From contig NZ_JYNS01000004.1 of assembly GCF_000934725.1 (NCBI RefSeq), positions 62,001 through 126,000 of the forward strand: a stretch of DNA of 64,000 nucleotides. The letters are read 5' to 3'. A program made the position numbers and the translations under genes. Positions 25,279 through 34,896 of the stretch are shown in pieces; position 1 is the stretch's first letter; each line of letters begins with the position of its first letter. The DNA comes from Methyloterricola oryzae (GTDB lineage Bacteria; Pseudomonadota; Gammaproteobacteria; Methylococcales; Methylococcaceae). The notes below the pieces were generated by a model. It saw only the letters and a list, made by a program, of their open reading frames with translations. It had not been told where the DNA came from and made no database searches.

Positions 25279-26154
25279 TCACCCGGCCGCCACCGCAAGT
25301 TCCACATCCGCTTCCGCTGGCGCCTGGGTCCTGCACCTGACCTGCAAGGGTCCCAGCGGCTCCTCCTGGATGATTTCCAGCAGCCTCTCCTTGGACAATT
25401 CCAGGATGGCGAGCAGGGAGACTACGGCGCCGGAGCGACCCTCGTGGCGCGGGAACAGCTCGTGGAACGCCAGGGTACCGCCGTCCTTGACCCGCTCCAG
25501 GATACCGGACATGCGCTCGCGCACGGACAAGGGTTCCTTCAGGATACGGTGGTGGGTGGCACGGTCGGCCCGCATCAGCACCTCACGGAAGGCCTTGAGC
25601 ACCTCGTCCAGCGCCACTTCCGGGTAGAGCTTGCGCACCTTGACGGTGCTGGTGTCCACGCCGCCCAGTTCGAACACGTCGCGCTCGCAGCGCGGCAGCC
25701 GGTCCAGATCCTCCGCGGCGGCCTTGAAGCGCTCGTACTCCTGCAGGCGCCGCACAAGTTCGGCACGCGGGTCATCTTCCTCGACTTCTGCGCTGGCCGG
25801 GCGCGGCAGCAGCATGCGCGACTTGATCTCCGCCAGGATCGCCGCCATCAGCAGATATTCCGCCGCCAGTTCCATACGCATCTCCGCCATCATGTCGATG
25901 TAGGCGATGTACTGACGGGTGATGGCCGCGATGGGAATGTCGAGAATATCCAGGTTCTGCTTGCGGATCAGGTAGAGCAGAAGGTCTAGCGGGCCTTCGA
26001 AGGTCTCCAGGAAGACTTCCAGAGCGTCTGGCGGGATGTAAAGATCCTCTGGCCATTCGGTGATGGGCGCGCCCCTGACCAGCGCCAGAGGTTCCGGCCG
26101 CGGCGCGGCTTCCACGGCATCCTCGGCTTCCGCCTCGATCACCGCCGAATTCAT
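25279..26154 (-). CDS. scpA: Segregation and condensation protein A
   Basis: A 291-residue kleisin subunit that bridges the heads of the SMC dimer. After an acidic N-terminal extension of about 40 residues comes the conserved FEGPLDLLLYLIRKQNLDI, then EYLLMAAILAEIKSRMLLP, and a C-terminal winged helix with VSLLAILELSKERLLEI. The gene lies directly before scpB and 51 bp after the M50 protease gene, all read leftward. Confidence 0.95.
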   Translation of the reverse strand: MNSAVIEAEAEDAVEAAPRPEPLALVRGAPITEWPEDLYIPPDALEVFLETFEGPLDLLLYLIRKQNLDILDIPIAAITRQYIAYIDMMAEMRMELAAEYLLMAAILAEIKSRMLLPRPASAEVEEDDPRAELVRRLQEYERFKAAAEDLDRLPRCERDVFELGGVDTSTVKVRKLYPEVALDEVLKAFREVLMRADRATHHRILKEPLSVRERMSGILERVKDGGTLAFHELFPRHEGRSGAVVSLLAILELSKERLLEIIQEEPLGPLQVRCRTQAPAEADVELAVAAG

Positions 26155-26205
26155 GCCGTGACGGCCAGCGCGAGCATCAGGCTCCCGTGCCTCCCTTGCA
26201 CCCCG

Positions 26206-26895
26206 TCAGCCACCACCCTGCCCGAACAGGTGATACAGGATGCCCGGTGGAATTCCGCCCAGTTGCAGGGCCAGGCCGAGCATCATGTTGAGGGGCGCGC
26301 TCAGGATCATGGACAGCACATTGGTCATGATCAGCACCAGCAGGATGATGAAACCATAGGGCTCGATCAGCGCATATTTCATGGCCATGCGCGGGGAGAG
26401 CAGGCTGCTCAGGATGCGCCCGCCGTCCAGGGGAGGCAACGGCAGCAAATTGAGCAACATCAAGGCGATGTTGATGAAGACGCCCGCCGCCGCCATGAAG
26501 ATCATGGGCCGCGACACCACGGCGCTGTTGAGGTAGATGGCCAGCTTGGCGATGAGTATCCAGAACACGGTCATCGCCAGGTTCGCCGCCGGACCCGCGG
26601 CCGCCACCCAGCCCACATCGCGCCGGGGATTGCGCAAGCGGCCCCAATCCACCGGCACCGGCTTGGCCCAACCAAAGATGAACTGGCTGAACACCAGCAG
26701 CAGTCCCGGCACCAGCAAGGTTCCCACCGGGTCGATGTGCTTCAAGGGGTTGAGGGAGAGCCGCCCCTGCTGCTCGGCGGTGCGGTCGCCCAGCAGTTTG
26801 GCCACCCAGCCGTGGGCAACTTCGTGGAGGGTGATGGCAAACAATACGGGCAGGGCCCAGATGGCGAAACGCCCGACGGTGGTTAATTCTTCCAT
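26206..26895 (-). CDS. Site-2 protease family membrane metalloprotease (M50)
   Basis: A 229-residue polytopic membrane protein. The zinc motif HEVAH (within ITLHEVAHGWVAKLLGD, about residues 22-40) and the second site PLPPLDGGRIL mark an intramembrane zinc protease of the M50/SpoIVFB-like group. There is no PDZ domain, so it is not the RseP type. About five hydrophobic stretches are visible. It sits between a YciO/TsaC-like gene and scpA, a neighbourhood often kept in gammaproteobacteria. The substrate is unknown. Confidence 0.9.
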   Translation of the reverse strand: MEELTTVGRFAIWALPVLFAITLHEVAHGWVAKLLGDRTAEQQGRLSLNPLKHIDPVGTLLVPGLLLVFSQFIFGWAKPVPVDWGRLRNPRRDVGWVAAAGPAANLAMTVFWILIAKLAIYLNSAVVSRPMIFMAAAGVFINIALMLLNLLPLPPLDGGRILSSLLSPRMAMKYALIEPYGFIILLVLIMTNVLSMILSAPLNMMLGLALQLGGIPPGILYHLFGQGGG

Positions 26896-26912
26896 CTCTT
26901 GCGATCGGTGGT

Positions 26913-27533
26913 TTAACGAAGGTTACTGACGGCTCCCGCACCCTGGCGGATGATTTCCGGCGTTTCCTCCATGAAGCCGATGATGGTGGTGGGCGCGTAG
27001 GCTACGGCCCCGGCGTCGATGATCAAATCGACCTCCTTCTCCAGGCGCTCGCGGATATCCTCCGGGTCGGTCATGGCATCCTCCTCCCCTGGCAGAATCA
27101 GTGTCGCACTGAACATGGGTTCCGCCAACTCGGCGACCAGCGCCTTGGAAATTACGTTGTCGGGCAAGCGAATGCCGATGCTCTTGCGCTTGGGATGCTG
27201 CAGGCGCCTGGGAACTTCCCGTGTGGCCTTGAGGATAAAGGTATAGGGCCCGGGCGTCAGTTGCTTCATCATGCGGAAGGCCTCGTTGCCGATCTTGGCA
27301 AAGATGGCGATCTGCGAAAGATCTTCACAAACCAGGGTGAAATTGTGGTCCTCGCTCAGTTGCCGGATGCGGCGGATGCGGTCGAGGGCTGCCTTCTCGT
27401 CCATGCGGCACCCCAGGGCATAGGAGGAATCCGTCGGATAGACGATCACGCCGCCCGCCTTGACGATCTCCACGGCGCGGCGAATCAGCCGGGGCTGCGG
27501 GTTGAGCGGGTGAATCTGGAAGAACTGGGCCAT
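26913..27533 (-). CDS. YciO/TsaC family protein (threonylcarbamoyl-AMP synthase-like)
   Basis: A 206-residue single-domain protein of the Sua5/YciO/YrdC family. PTDSSYALGCRM and KRKSIGIRLPDN match the nucleotide/threonine site region, with TPGPYTFILKAT typical of the YciO branch. TsaC/Sua5 enzymes make threonylcarbamoyl-AMP for the t6A base of tRNA; YciO itself is a less active paralogue of unsettled role. Which applies depends on whether another tsaC exists elsewhere in the genome. It precedes the M50 protease by 17 bp. Confidence 0.88.
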   Translation of the reverse strand: MAQFFQIHPLNPQPRLIRRAVEIVKAGGVIVYPTDSSYALGCRMDEKAALDRIRRIRQLSEDHNFTLVCEDLSQIAIFAKIGNEAFRMMKQLTPGPYTFILKATREVPRRLQHPKRKSIGIRLPDNVISKALVAELAEPMFSATLILPGEEDAMTDPEDIRERLEKEVDLIIDAGAVAYAPTTIIGFMEETPEIIRQGAGAVSNLR

Positions 27534-27748
27534 AAGCTGGGTAGTTTACTACAGAGCGCCGGCCAACACCTCACGCGTTTTGAGCGACAAATTAGGCCAT
27601 AGCCCTGCGATGGGATATACTGCATTCCGGTGGACAAAAGGTCTGCCCGCGATACCGATCATCGCCCTTCCCTTCACAGTTCCCCTTCCCGCCTGGATCG
27701 GCCCGGTTCATTCCGGCAGGTTTCCTTTTGTTTTCCGAGAGATTTTTC

Positions 27749-29023
27749 ATGTCATTCCAACAGCTCGGCCTGAGTGCCGAACTTCTGCGCGCCGTCGGCG
27801 AACAGGGTTACGAACGTCCCACCCCGGTCCAGAAACAGGCCATTCCGGCCATCCTCGAAGGCAGGGACATGCTGGCCGGCGCCCAGACCGGAACCGGCAA
27901 GACCGCAGGCTTCACCCTGCCCCTGCTGCAATTGCTGAACGAAACGCCCAATGCCAAGGGCCAGCCACGCTTCGTCAGGGCCCTGATCCTGACCCCCACC
28001 CGCGAACTAGCGGCCCAGGTGCACGAGAGCGTGACCACCTATGGCAAATACCTGCCGCTGCGCGCCAGCGCGATCTTCGGCGGCGTCGGCATGGGCCCGC
28101 AGGTGGACCGCTTGCGCCGGGGCGTCGATATCCTGGTGGCCACGCCCGGCCGCCTGCTGGACCACGTGCAGCAGAAAACCCTGGATCTGTCCCGGGTGGA
28201 GATCTTCGTGCTGGACGAGGCCGACCGCATGCTGGACATGGGCTTCATCCATGACGTGCGCCGCATCATCAAGCTGCTGCCGCCGCGCCGCCAGAACCTC
28301 CTGTTCTCCGCCACCTTCTCCGAGGAGATCCGCACGCTCTCCGCCCAGATCCTGCACCAGCCCGCCGAGGTGGAAGTGGCCCGGCGCAATGCGGCGGCGG
28401 AAACCGTCAGCCAGCGCGTATTTCCCATCGAAAAGGATCGCAAGCGCGAACTGCTCTCCTATCTGGTGGGCAGCGGCAACTGGCAGCAGGTGCTGGTGTT
28501 CGTGCGCACCAAGCACGGCGCCGACCGCCTGGGCCGGCAACTGGAGCGGGACGGCATCCGCGCCGCCGTGCTGCACGGCGACAAGAGCCAGGGCGCGAGG
28601 ACCCGCGCTCTGGCCGACTTCAAGAGCGGTGGCGTGGCGGTGCTGGTGGCCACGGACATCGCCGCGCGCGGCCTGGACATCGACCAACTGCCCCATGTGG
28701 TGAATTTCGAGCTTCCCAACGTGCCCGAGGATTATGTGCACCGCATCGGCCGCACCGGCCGCGCCGGAGCCAGCGGCGAAGCGCTTTCCCTGGTCTGCGC
28801 CGAGGAGGTCAAGCAACTCGCCGCCATCGAGCGCCTGCTCAAGCGCGAAATCCCGAGGGTCACCATGCCGGGCTTCGAAGCCACCTTCAGTCTCAAGGTG
28901 CAAGCCGCCCCCAAGGGGGGACATGCGCCCCGTCCCAACCTGCCGCCGACACACCGGCCCAACGCGCCCCGCAAGCGCCGGGAGCAAGCCGGGTCGGGCC
29001 GCGCGAGCGGACGCCGCGCCTGA
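27749..29023 (+). CDS. rhlE: ATP-dependent RNA helicase RhlE
   Basis: A 424-residue DEAD-box helicase for RNA duplex remodelling in ribosome assembly and RNA decay. It carries the Q motif ([13 protein letters not shown]), AQTGTGKT (I), PTRELA (Ia), DEAD (II), SAT (III), [12 protein letters not shown] (V) and [10 protein letters not shown] (VI). A basic, Pro/Arg-rich tail after residue 375 is normal for the family. The ATG at 27749 follows CCGAGAG; an upstream TTG is less likely. A TATACT box at 27616-27621 may be its -10. Confidence 0.94.
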   Translation: MSFQQLGLSAELLRAVGEQGYERPTPVQKQAIPAILEGRDMLAGAQTGTGKTAGFTLPLLQLLNETPNAKGQPRFVRALILTPTRELAAQVHESVTTYGKYLPLRASAIFGGVGMGPQVDRLRRGVDILVATPGRLLDHVQQKTLDLSRVEIFVLDEADRMLDMGFIHDVRRIIKLLPPRRQNLLFSATFSEEIRTLSAQILHQPAEVEVARRNAAAETVSQRVFPIEKDRKRELLSYLVGSGNWQQVLVFVRTKHGADRLGRQLERDGIRAAVLHGDKSQGARTRALADFKSGGVAVLVATDIAARGLDIDQLPHVVNFELPNVPEDYVHRIGRTGRAGASGEALSLVCAEEVKQLAAIERLLKREIPRVTMPGFEATFSLKVQAAPKGGHAPRPNLPPTHRPNAPRKRREQAGSGRASGRRA

Positions 29024-29190
29024 AGCGTGCGGCCGCCTCGACCTCCGCGCACCAATGTCAACCCGGACTCAACTATCTTTCTACCGCGAGACGGCATCGG
29101 CCGGGAGCCTGATTCTGTAAGATGCCGGCAGGCGCGAGGTCAATGCGCCGCTGGCATTGCGTACTGTCCAACTACCACGAGAGGCTTGCT

Positions 29191-30162
29191 ATGGAACTGG
29201 GAATGATCGGATTGGGCCGCATGGGCGCCAACATGGCCAAGCGCCTGATGCGCGGGGGCCATCGCGTGGTCGCCTACGACCGCGACGCGGCGGCCGTGGC
29301 CAAACATGAGAGCAACGGCGGCGTGGGAGCCACCAGCGTCGAGGACATGATCGCCAAGATGACCCCGCCGCGCGCCGTGTGGTGCATGCTGCCCCACGGC
29401 CAGATCACCGAGGATGCTATCGCCCAGTTGGGCGAGCTGCTGAGCCCCGGCGACGTGGTCATCGACGGCGGCAACACCTATTTCAAGGATGACGTGCGGC
29501 GCGCCCAGGAACTGGCCAAGAACGGCGTCGATTACATGGACGTCGGCACCAGCGGCGGCGTCTGGGGCGCCGAGCGTGGCTACTGCCTGATGGTGGGCGG
29601 ACCCAAGGAAGCCTTTGCCCGGCTCGAGCCCATCTTCGTCAGCCTGGCGCCCGGCATCGAGGCCGCGCCGCGCACTCCGGGACGCACCGGCGCCGAAACC
29701 AGCGCAGAGCACGGCTATCTGCACTGCGGCCCGGCCGGCGCCGGCCATTTCGTGAAGATGGTCCACAACGGCATCGAATACGGCATCATGGAAGCCTACG
29801 CCGAGGGCCTGGACTTGATGAACAGCCAGGAGCAGCATCCCGAAGAGTCCGGAATGCGCTACGATCTGGACCTCAGGGAGATCTCCGAGCTTTGGCGGCG
29901 CGGCAGCGTCATCGGCTCCTGGCTGCTGGATCTGACCGCCTCCGCCCTGTTCGAGGAACCGGACCTGGAGCGCTTCACCGGTCAGGTGCCCGACTCCGGC
30001 GAAGGCCGCTGGACGGTGATGACGGCGGTCGAAAACGCTGTCTCCACTCCGGTGCTCACCGCCGCCCTGTACCGCCGTTTCCGCTCGCGCCGCACCGCCA
30101 CCTTCGCCGACCGCAGCCTCTCCGCCATGCGCGAGAAGTTCGGCGGGCACTCCGAAAAGTAA
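29191..30162 (+). CDS. gnd: 6-phosphogluconate dehydrogenase, decarboxylating (short form)
   Basis: A 323-residue enzyme of the short GndA/YqeC class, which oxidises 6-phosphogluconate to ribulose 5-phosphate and CO2. The Rossmann motif GLGRMGANM opens the protein, followed by the substrate loop GTSGGVWGAERGYC and the catalytic segment HNGIEYGIMEAYAEG. The ATG at 29191 places the nucleotide motif at residue 7 and has GAGAGG upstream. The short form often prefers NAD. It could run the oxidative pentose phosphate path or formaldehyde dissimilation; no partner gene adjoins it. Confidence 0.92.
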   Translation: MELGMIGLGRMGANMAKRLMRGGHRVVAYDRDAAAVAKHESNGGVGATSVEDMIAKMTPPRAVWCMLPHGQITEDAIAQLGELLSPGDVVIDGGNTYFKDDVRRAQELAKNGVDYMDVGTSGGVWGAERGYCLMVGGPKEAFARLEPIFVSLAPGIEAAPRTPGRTGAETSAEHGYLHCGPAGAGHFVKMVHNGIEYGIMEAYAEGLDLMNSQEQHPEESGMRYDLDLREISELWRRGSVIGSWLLDLTASALFEEPDLERFTGQVPDSGEGRWTVMTAVENAVSTPVLTAALYRRFRSRRTATFADRSLSAMREKFGGHSEK

Positions 30163-30174
30163 GCGGCCCCGCAT

Positions 30175-30207
30175 CCTGGAAAGCCTGGCCCGGCCAGGCC
30201 TTCCAGG
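30175..30207. terminator. Bidirectional hairpin between convergent gnd and mshQ
   Basis: Arms 30175-30190 and 30192-30207 are complementary over 16 bp with one mismatch. It fills most of the 54-bp gap between two convergent stop codons. There is no T-tract on either strand, so it is a likely but not canonical terminator. Confidence 0.55.
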
Positions 30208-30216
30208 GGCCACCCA

Positions 30217-33200
30217 TCAAGGCGATTCGCGCCAGTCGATCACGCCGGATCGGTAGATTCCGAACACCTCCTGCGCCACCGGATCGATGGCGGCCCCGCC
30301 GCCCCAGCCATAACGCAGCCAGGCCTGTGAGGCCGCCCCTGCGGTCCCGCCGGCACCGCCCACGGTGGTGCACCGGGTTCCCGTGCCGCTACTCCCCAGA
30401 TTCGCCGTCACCGAGGCGAAGCCATCGTTCCCCGCCCCCGGCGCCGAGAAGCGCAGGAAAAAGTCAGGGCTGGCTCCGCTGAGGCTGACTGCCGTCTCGC
30501 AGGCCGCCAGGTGATTGCTGCTGGAGGCCGGAAAGCTGAACCCGAACTGGCTAGCCGCCAGCACCGTGCAATGGTCCGCGCTGTTCGCCGCCCAACCGGT
30601 GGTGGCGTCGGCGTAATACTGCACTTGCGCCGGCAGGGACAGGTCCAGCAACTCCGAGCCATAGCCATTACCCAGCCACAGCCGGCCGCTGCGAAACTCG
30701 CTGCCGCCCTCGGCGAAACCTGAGGAACTGACGCCGTCGCTGTCCGTCGCCCGCACGTGCACCGTGGCAGGTGCGATGGCCGCGCTTGCGAAGGTGTAGG
30801 TGGGCGTCGTCAGGGTGGCGCTGCCGCTGTCGAAAACCGTCGCCGCGAAAGCAGTGGGCGAGAGGCTTCCGCCACTGCCGCCCACCGCGCTGAGGGTCAG
30901 GTCCTTGGCGTAATTGGGGCTGGTGTCGGCCGTGCCGTCGTAGTTCTGGGTGAGGACCGGGGACACGGCGCCGTTGTAGGCGCGCACGATCACCGTCATG
31001 GGCTGCGCGGAATAGGTGAAGCTGCCGCAGCCCGGCGTTACCGTGGTGACGAAATGGTCCGGGCGGAAACGCCCCACCGCTCCGCCGCTGGTGCTCCCCG
31101 TGACATTCAGGCCCGACCCCAAATAATTGCCGTCGCTCAGGCTGGCCGTCAGGTCGATGGTGCCCACCTCGCTCCAGGTCAGATTGCTGGCGCTGGCGGA
31201 ACCGCTGCTGAAACTGCCCAGGCTCCCGGAAAAGGCCCCGTCCACCGCGCCACTGCCGGTGGGGCGGTAGCGGCTGGCGGAGAGTGTCACCGCTTCCGGG
31301 CTGCTCTCACGCCCGAAATTCGGCGTGGCATTGCCGGACGCATTGAGGGCTGTCACCGTCGTCGAAAAGGTTTTCCCGGCGATGATGGGCCCCGCCGTGG
31401 TACCGCTGAAACTGAATGAAGACGGCGCCGCTACGAAGCTGTCGCTGCCGGTCATGCTCAGCCCCGCGCTGCTACCGCTGGCGGAGGCATAGCTGGCGCT
31501 GAGTGTAAGGGCGCCGGCATCGGCGTATTGCACTGTCGTGCTGGCCACGCCGCTGGCATTGAAGCTCAGGCTCACCGCATGTCCACTGCCGTCGCAGGCC
31601 GAAGCCACGTTGTTCGAGGCGTTCAGGGCGCTCCCGCCCACCCGCACCGGCAGGCTGCCGGTGGCTGGGTTCTGATAAGCGCAGATGAAAGTCACCGACT
31701 TGCTCACGCTGGCGAAAGCCGGCGTGCAGGCGAGACTGCCATCGGATTTCTTGACCGCGCTGATGTTGACGGTCTGCGCCGCCTCCGAGCGGTGGTCGGG
31801 CACGTCGAACAAAAAGCCGGCGTCGGCGGCGGTAAACGTGCAGGGGGGCGAACCGAAGTTGCAACTGGCGCCGGCGCTGGTCGGAGTGGCCGAGGCCACG
31901 CCGAACACCACGCTGCCAGCGGTGGTCACCTGCACGTCGAGGGTCGTGCTGCTGCTCGACGCCGGAATGGTGAAGCTGTTGCCACTCACCCAATTCACCG
32001 TCGGCGTGCCGGTGGCGCTCAGGGTGCCGGTGACGCCGGCTGTGTAGGCCGTCGCGCAGGCGGCATCGCTGCAGCTTTTGACCGTCAAAGTGCTCGGAGT
32101 GCAAGTCAGACCCGCACCCGAGCCGTGCTGGATCTGCAGGTAATAACTGGCGGTGGTGGAAGGGCAGGAACGCACCCGGGGCAGAGCCGTCTCGATGTCG
32201 GCCTGCGACAAGGCGCCGCGATAGACCCGCACCTCATCGATATTCCCCAGGAAATGCCACGTATCCGAGGCGCCTTCCCCGCCGGCAGGCGTCTCCCCGC
32301 CGATGGCGGTGGCGCCGGTGCCGGGTGAGAACGTGCCGGTGTAGGTGCCCACCATCTTCGCCCTCTGCGTCCCACTGGTGTCGTACACATAGACCGTCAC
32401 CTGCTTGCCGTCCAGGTGGGCCGAAACCGCCACGAAATACCAGGTATTGCTGCTGAGGTGGAAATCGGTGTCCATGCTGATGCTGCCGCCGGTGCCGCCG
32501 GTCACCGAAGTGAAATTGACGCTGCGGTCGAAGAAGCGCAGTAGCCCCGTACCGCTGCCGTCCGCCAGGCTCAGGGCCCAACCGTCCTGGTTGTCGTCGC
32601 GCACGAAAATACGCTGATGCTGGCTACCAGCGCTAGTGGAGCGCACCCAGGCCATGGCGGTGAAATTGTCGGTGGCGGAGGGAAAACTGCTGGGCAATTC
32701 AACATAGGTCTGGGTCGTGCCCGTGCGGTCGAAAAGCCCGTAACTGCAGGTGGAACTGCCGCTGCTGCTGTAGGCCGGCGTCGCCGAGGTGGTCGTGGCG
32801 CCGTCATGGGCCGTGGCGTTATACGCGTTGCCCGAACTGTCGACCACCTCGCCGCTGACGCCCGACCAGGTCGATTCGTCGAAATGGTAATCCGCCTTCA
32901 GTGTGTTGGTTCCCGCCGGCCACAGGGCCAGCATGTGCGCCACCGACGCACCCAGCGCGGTGGCTGTTGCGGTTTTGGATCCAGTGGCACTGGTGCCACC
33001 GGAATAGGACTGATAGTTTGCTGAAGCGCCCACTCCGGCAGAGCTTCCAGCCTTGCGGTCTTCCCTTTCGGTCATACCGGAAGGCTCGCTAAACCCGGCC
33101 GATCCGTTAGCGACAGCGTAAAAAGCCGCCAGATACGTGCCGCTGACCGTGGGCGTGAGCGAGGGGGCCGTAACGCTGGTGCTGGAACCCAAGAGCGGCG

Positions 33201-33648
33201 CGAGCGCCGTGGCCTGCGAGTGCACATTGACGGGCACGACCGGGTCGACGCCCCGGAACACCATGTAGCTCAGGATCGCGACGCTGCTAACGCTGAAGCT
33301 CCAGGTCGAGGTTCCCAGGCCACTATTCCCCACCGCCTTCCAATAGATCGCCTGGGTCAGGGAAAAAAAGCCATCGCTCCGGCTGTCAACGAGGGTCCAT
33401 CCGCTGGGCGCGTTGATGGTAGGCGTGCCGCGGACAACAATCTGGGCAATAACGATGTCGTTGACCGCCAGGCCGGATGGCGACGAAAAGCTCAGGCTGC
33501 CGGAGCCGCTTCCCCCGGTGTCCGTCGATGATGAGCGCTGGAAGCTGATCGCCGCGTGCACCGGGCTGCAGGCCAATAGCACCAGGCAGGCGAGCAGGCA
33601 GCGCGCAATTGCTGCAAGCAACCCGCCAAGAGAGGACTGGCGTTTCAT
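30217..33648 (-). CDS. mshQ: MSHA biogenesis protein MshQ, LamG plus DUF6701
   Basis: A 1143-residue exported protein. After a signal peptide ending SPVHA (about residue 32) there is a Ser/Gly-rich beta domain (33-250). A LamG/concanavalin-like domain follows (about 255-480) with WYFVAVSAHLDGKQVTVY and IDEVRVYRGALS. The rest, to the end, is the DUF6701 region that defines MshQ. The ATG at 33648 follows AAGGTGAG and overlaps mshP by 4 bp; the frame is open farther upstream but lacks a signal peptide there. MshQ closes the MSHA locus and is thought to sit at the surface or pilus tip. The LamG fold suggests a carbohydrate-binding adhesin role here, which is inference. Confidence 0.88.
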   Translation of the reverse strand: MKRQSSLGGLLAAIARCLLACLVLLACSPVHAAISFQRSSSTDTGGSGSGSLSFSSPSGLAVNDIVIAQIVVRGTPTINAPSGWTLVDSRSDGFFSLTQAIYWKAVGNSGLGTSTWSFSVSSVAILSYMVFRGVDPVVPVNVHSQATALAPLLGSSTSVTAPSLTPTVSGTYLAAFYAVANGSAGFSEPSGMTEREDRKAGSSAGVGASANYQSYSGGTSATGSKTATATALGASVAHMLALWPAGTNTLKADYHFDESTWSGVSGEVVDSSGNAYNATAHDGATTTSATPAYSSSGSSTCSYGLFDRTGTTQTYVELPSSFPSATDNFTAMAWVRSTSAGSQHQRIFVRDDNQDGWALSLADGSGTGLLRFFDRSVNFTSVTGGTGGSISMDTDFHLSSNTWYFVAVSAHLDGKQVTVYVYDTSGTQRAKMVGTYTGTFSPGTGATAIGGETPAGGEGASDTWHFLGNIDEVRVYRGALSQADIETALPRVRSCPSTTASYYLQIQHGSGAGLTCTPSTLTVKSCSDAACATAYTAGVTGTLSATGTPTVNWVSGNSFTIPASSSSTTLDVQVTTAGSVVFGVASATPTSAGASCNFGSPPCTFTAADAGFLFDVPDHRSEAAQTVNISAVKKSDGSLACTPAFASVSKSVTFICAYQNPATGSLPVRVGGSALNASNNVASACDGSGHAVSLSFNASGVASTTVQYADAGALTLSASYASASGSSAGLSMTGSDSFVAAPSSFSFSGTTAGPIIAGKTFSTTVTALNASGNATPNFGRESSPEAVTLSASRYRPTGSGAVDGAFSGSLGSFSSGSASASNLTWSEVGTIDLTASLSDGNYLGSGLNVTGSTSGGAVGRFRPDHFVTTVTPGCGSFTYSAQPMTVIVRAYNGAVSPVLTQNYDGTADTSPNYAKDLTLSAVGGSGGSLSPTAFAATVFDSGSATLTTPTYTFASAAIAPATVHVRATDSDGVSSSGFAEGGSEFRSGRLWLGNGYGSELLDLSLPAQVQYYADATTGWAANSADHCTVLAASQFGFSFPASSSNHLAACETAVSLSGASPDFFLRFSAPGAGNDGFASVTANLGSSGTGTRCTTVGGAGGTAGAASQAWLRYGWGGGAAIDPVAQEVFGIYRSGVIDWRESP

Positions 33649-34070
33649 CGGCTCACCTTGGCCCGCAGTTGCCGTTCCACATAGCCCAGCCCACCCGCCG
33701 CGCCCGGGCAGGCGCCGGCGGCCGGCTGGTTGCAGGCGGTGGCGGTGATTCCATAGACGGTCACCGTCACCCCGCCCTCGCTGGCCGAACCCAGGGTCGC
33801 GCAGCTCACCGTGACGGTCAGGCGGGCCGCTCCGGCGCCGGCCGGGACCGAGAGGTGGGTGGTCGCGGGACAGGAAGATACCGCGACCACCTGATACAAC
33901 CCCCACTCGATGCCACTGCGCGCCGCCTGATAAGCACGGCTACCCTGCACATCCAGCGCTGCGCCGGCCTGCTGAAGGGAACTGAAGGTCAGGGCAAAGG
34001 TGCCCAGAGCGGCCAGCACCACCAGCAGGAAGATCGCAGTGATCAGGGAAAAGCCGCGGTCAGGGCGCAT
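33645..34070 (-). CDS. mshP: MSHA minor pilin MshP
   Basis: A 141-residue prepilin-like protein with a short leader MRPDRG cut before FSLITAIFLLVVLAALGTFA. It lacks Glu at mature position 5, as PilX/MshP-type minor pilins often do. The rest carries RAYQAARSGIEWGLYQV, typical of PilX-like proteins, and several Cys. An in-frame ATG at 34088 would give a 12-residue leader; 34070 fits normal leader length. It overlaps mshO by 11 bp and mshQ by 4 bp, indicating tight coupling. Confidence 0.88.
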   Translation of the reverse strand: MRPDRGFSLITAIFLLVVLAALGTFALTFSSLQQAGAALDVQGSRAYQAARSGIEWGLYQVVAVSSCPATTHLSVPAGAGAARLTVTVSCATLGSASEGGVTVTVYGITATACNQPAAGACPGAAGGLGYVERQLRAKVSR

Positions 34071-34890
34071 TGTCCACGTGGACCTCATGGTAAAGGGTCA
34101 CACTCTCCCCGGCCTCGCTCAGGGTCAGCCGCAGGCTCACCAGCCCAAGGCGCGCCAGCACCCCCGGCTGGTAAGCGAATGCGCAGCCGCTCACCGCGTC
34201 CGCCAGGGTCACGCCGCCCGTGGTGGTAGGCTGGGCCGCCACGAAGCCGTAGCCAGTTCGCCGTGTCAGCAGCCCGGAACCCGGGTCGCAGACATAGCTC
34301 ACCGGCGCCTGGACGACCTGAAAGCGACGGCCAGGCGACCCACCGGGCGGCTGGAAGCGCGTGGAGGCGAAGCTCAGAACATCGGCGGTCCCGGCCTCGG
34401 TGGAGCCGGTGATCAGCGCCCGGTTCTGCCCGCAATAAGCGCTAGGCAGGGCCGTTCCGCAGTCGTTGCCGGCATTGTTGTAGTAGTTGAAGATCACCAG
34501 CCAGTCATCCTTATAGGTGTCGTCGGCGGTGATCAGGCTGCCGACACTAGTGAGGCTGGTGCAACCGGCGATGAAACAGCTCCCGCCGGCGGTGTCCAGC
34601 CGGTAACGCCCGCCGTCCACGGCGGGAATGAATTCCAGGAACTGCACGCCTCCACTGGAAGTGACGCGCAGGCTGTTGGGCAGTGCCCCGCGCAAATCCC
34701 GCCCGATGCGGCGCAGCGCGGTATCGGCCTCGTCACTCAATTCGGCCCGCCGCGCCGCGTCGAAATAGCCACGCACCGGTCCCTGGATGAACACCGCCAC
34801 CATGCCGGCCACCACCCCGGTGATGACTATCACCATGATGGACTCCACCAGGGTGAAGCCGCGCTGAAACCGCGTATATCGGGGAATCAT
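34060..34890 (-). CDS. mshO: MSHA minor pilin MshO
   Basis: A 276-residue minor pilin with type IV leader MIPRYTRFQRG before FTLVESIMVIVITGVVAG, with Glu at mature position 5. The length and Cys-containing C-terminal half match MshO/PilW-type pseudopilins, which help prime pilus assembly. The gene sits between mshD (6 bp gap) and mshP (overlap). Confidence 0.9.
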   Translation of the reverse strand: MIPRYTRFQRGFTLVESIMVIVITGVVAGMVAVFIQGPVRGYFDAARRAELSDEADTALRRIGRDLRGALPNSLRVTSSGGVQFLEFIPAVDGGRYRLDTAGGSCFIAGCTSLTSVGSLITADDTYKDDWLVIFNYYNNAGNDCGTALPSAYCGQNRALITGSTEAGTADVLSFASTRFQPPGGSPGRRFQVVQAPVSYVCDPGSGLLTRRTGYGFVAAQPTTTGGVTLADAVSGCAFAYQPGVLARLGLVSLRLTLSEAGESVTLYHEVHVDNAP

Positions 34891-34896
34891 GGCGGC

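Noticed and set aside
28007-28987. Leftward open frame of 326 codons opposite rhlE
   Set aside because: Antisense to an intact DEAD-box helicase; low-complexity composition.
29140-30213. Leftward open frame of 357 codons opposite gnd
   Set aside because: Antisense to a full 6-phosphogluconate dehydrogenase; no homologous features.
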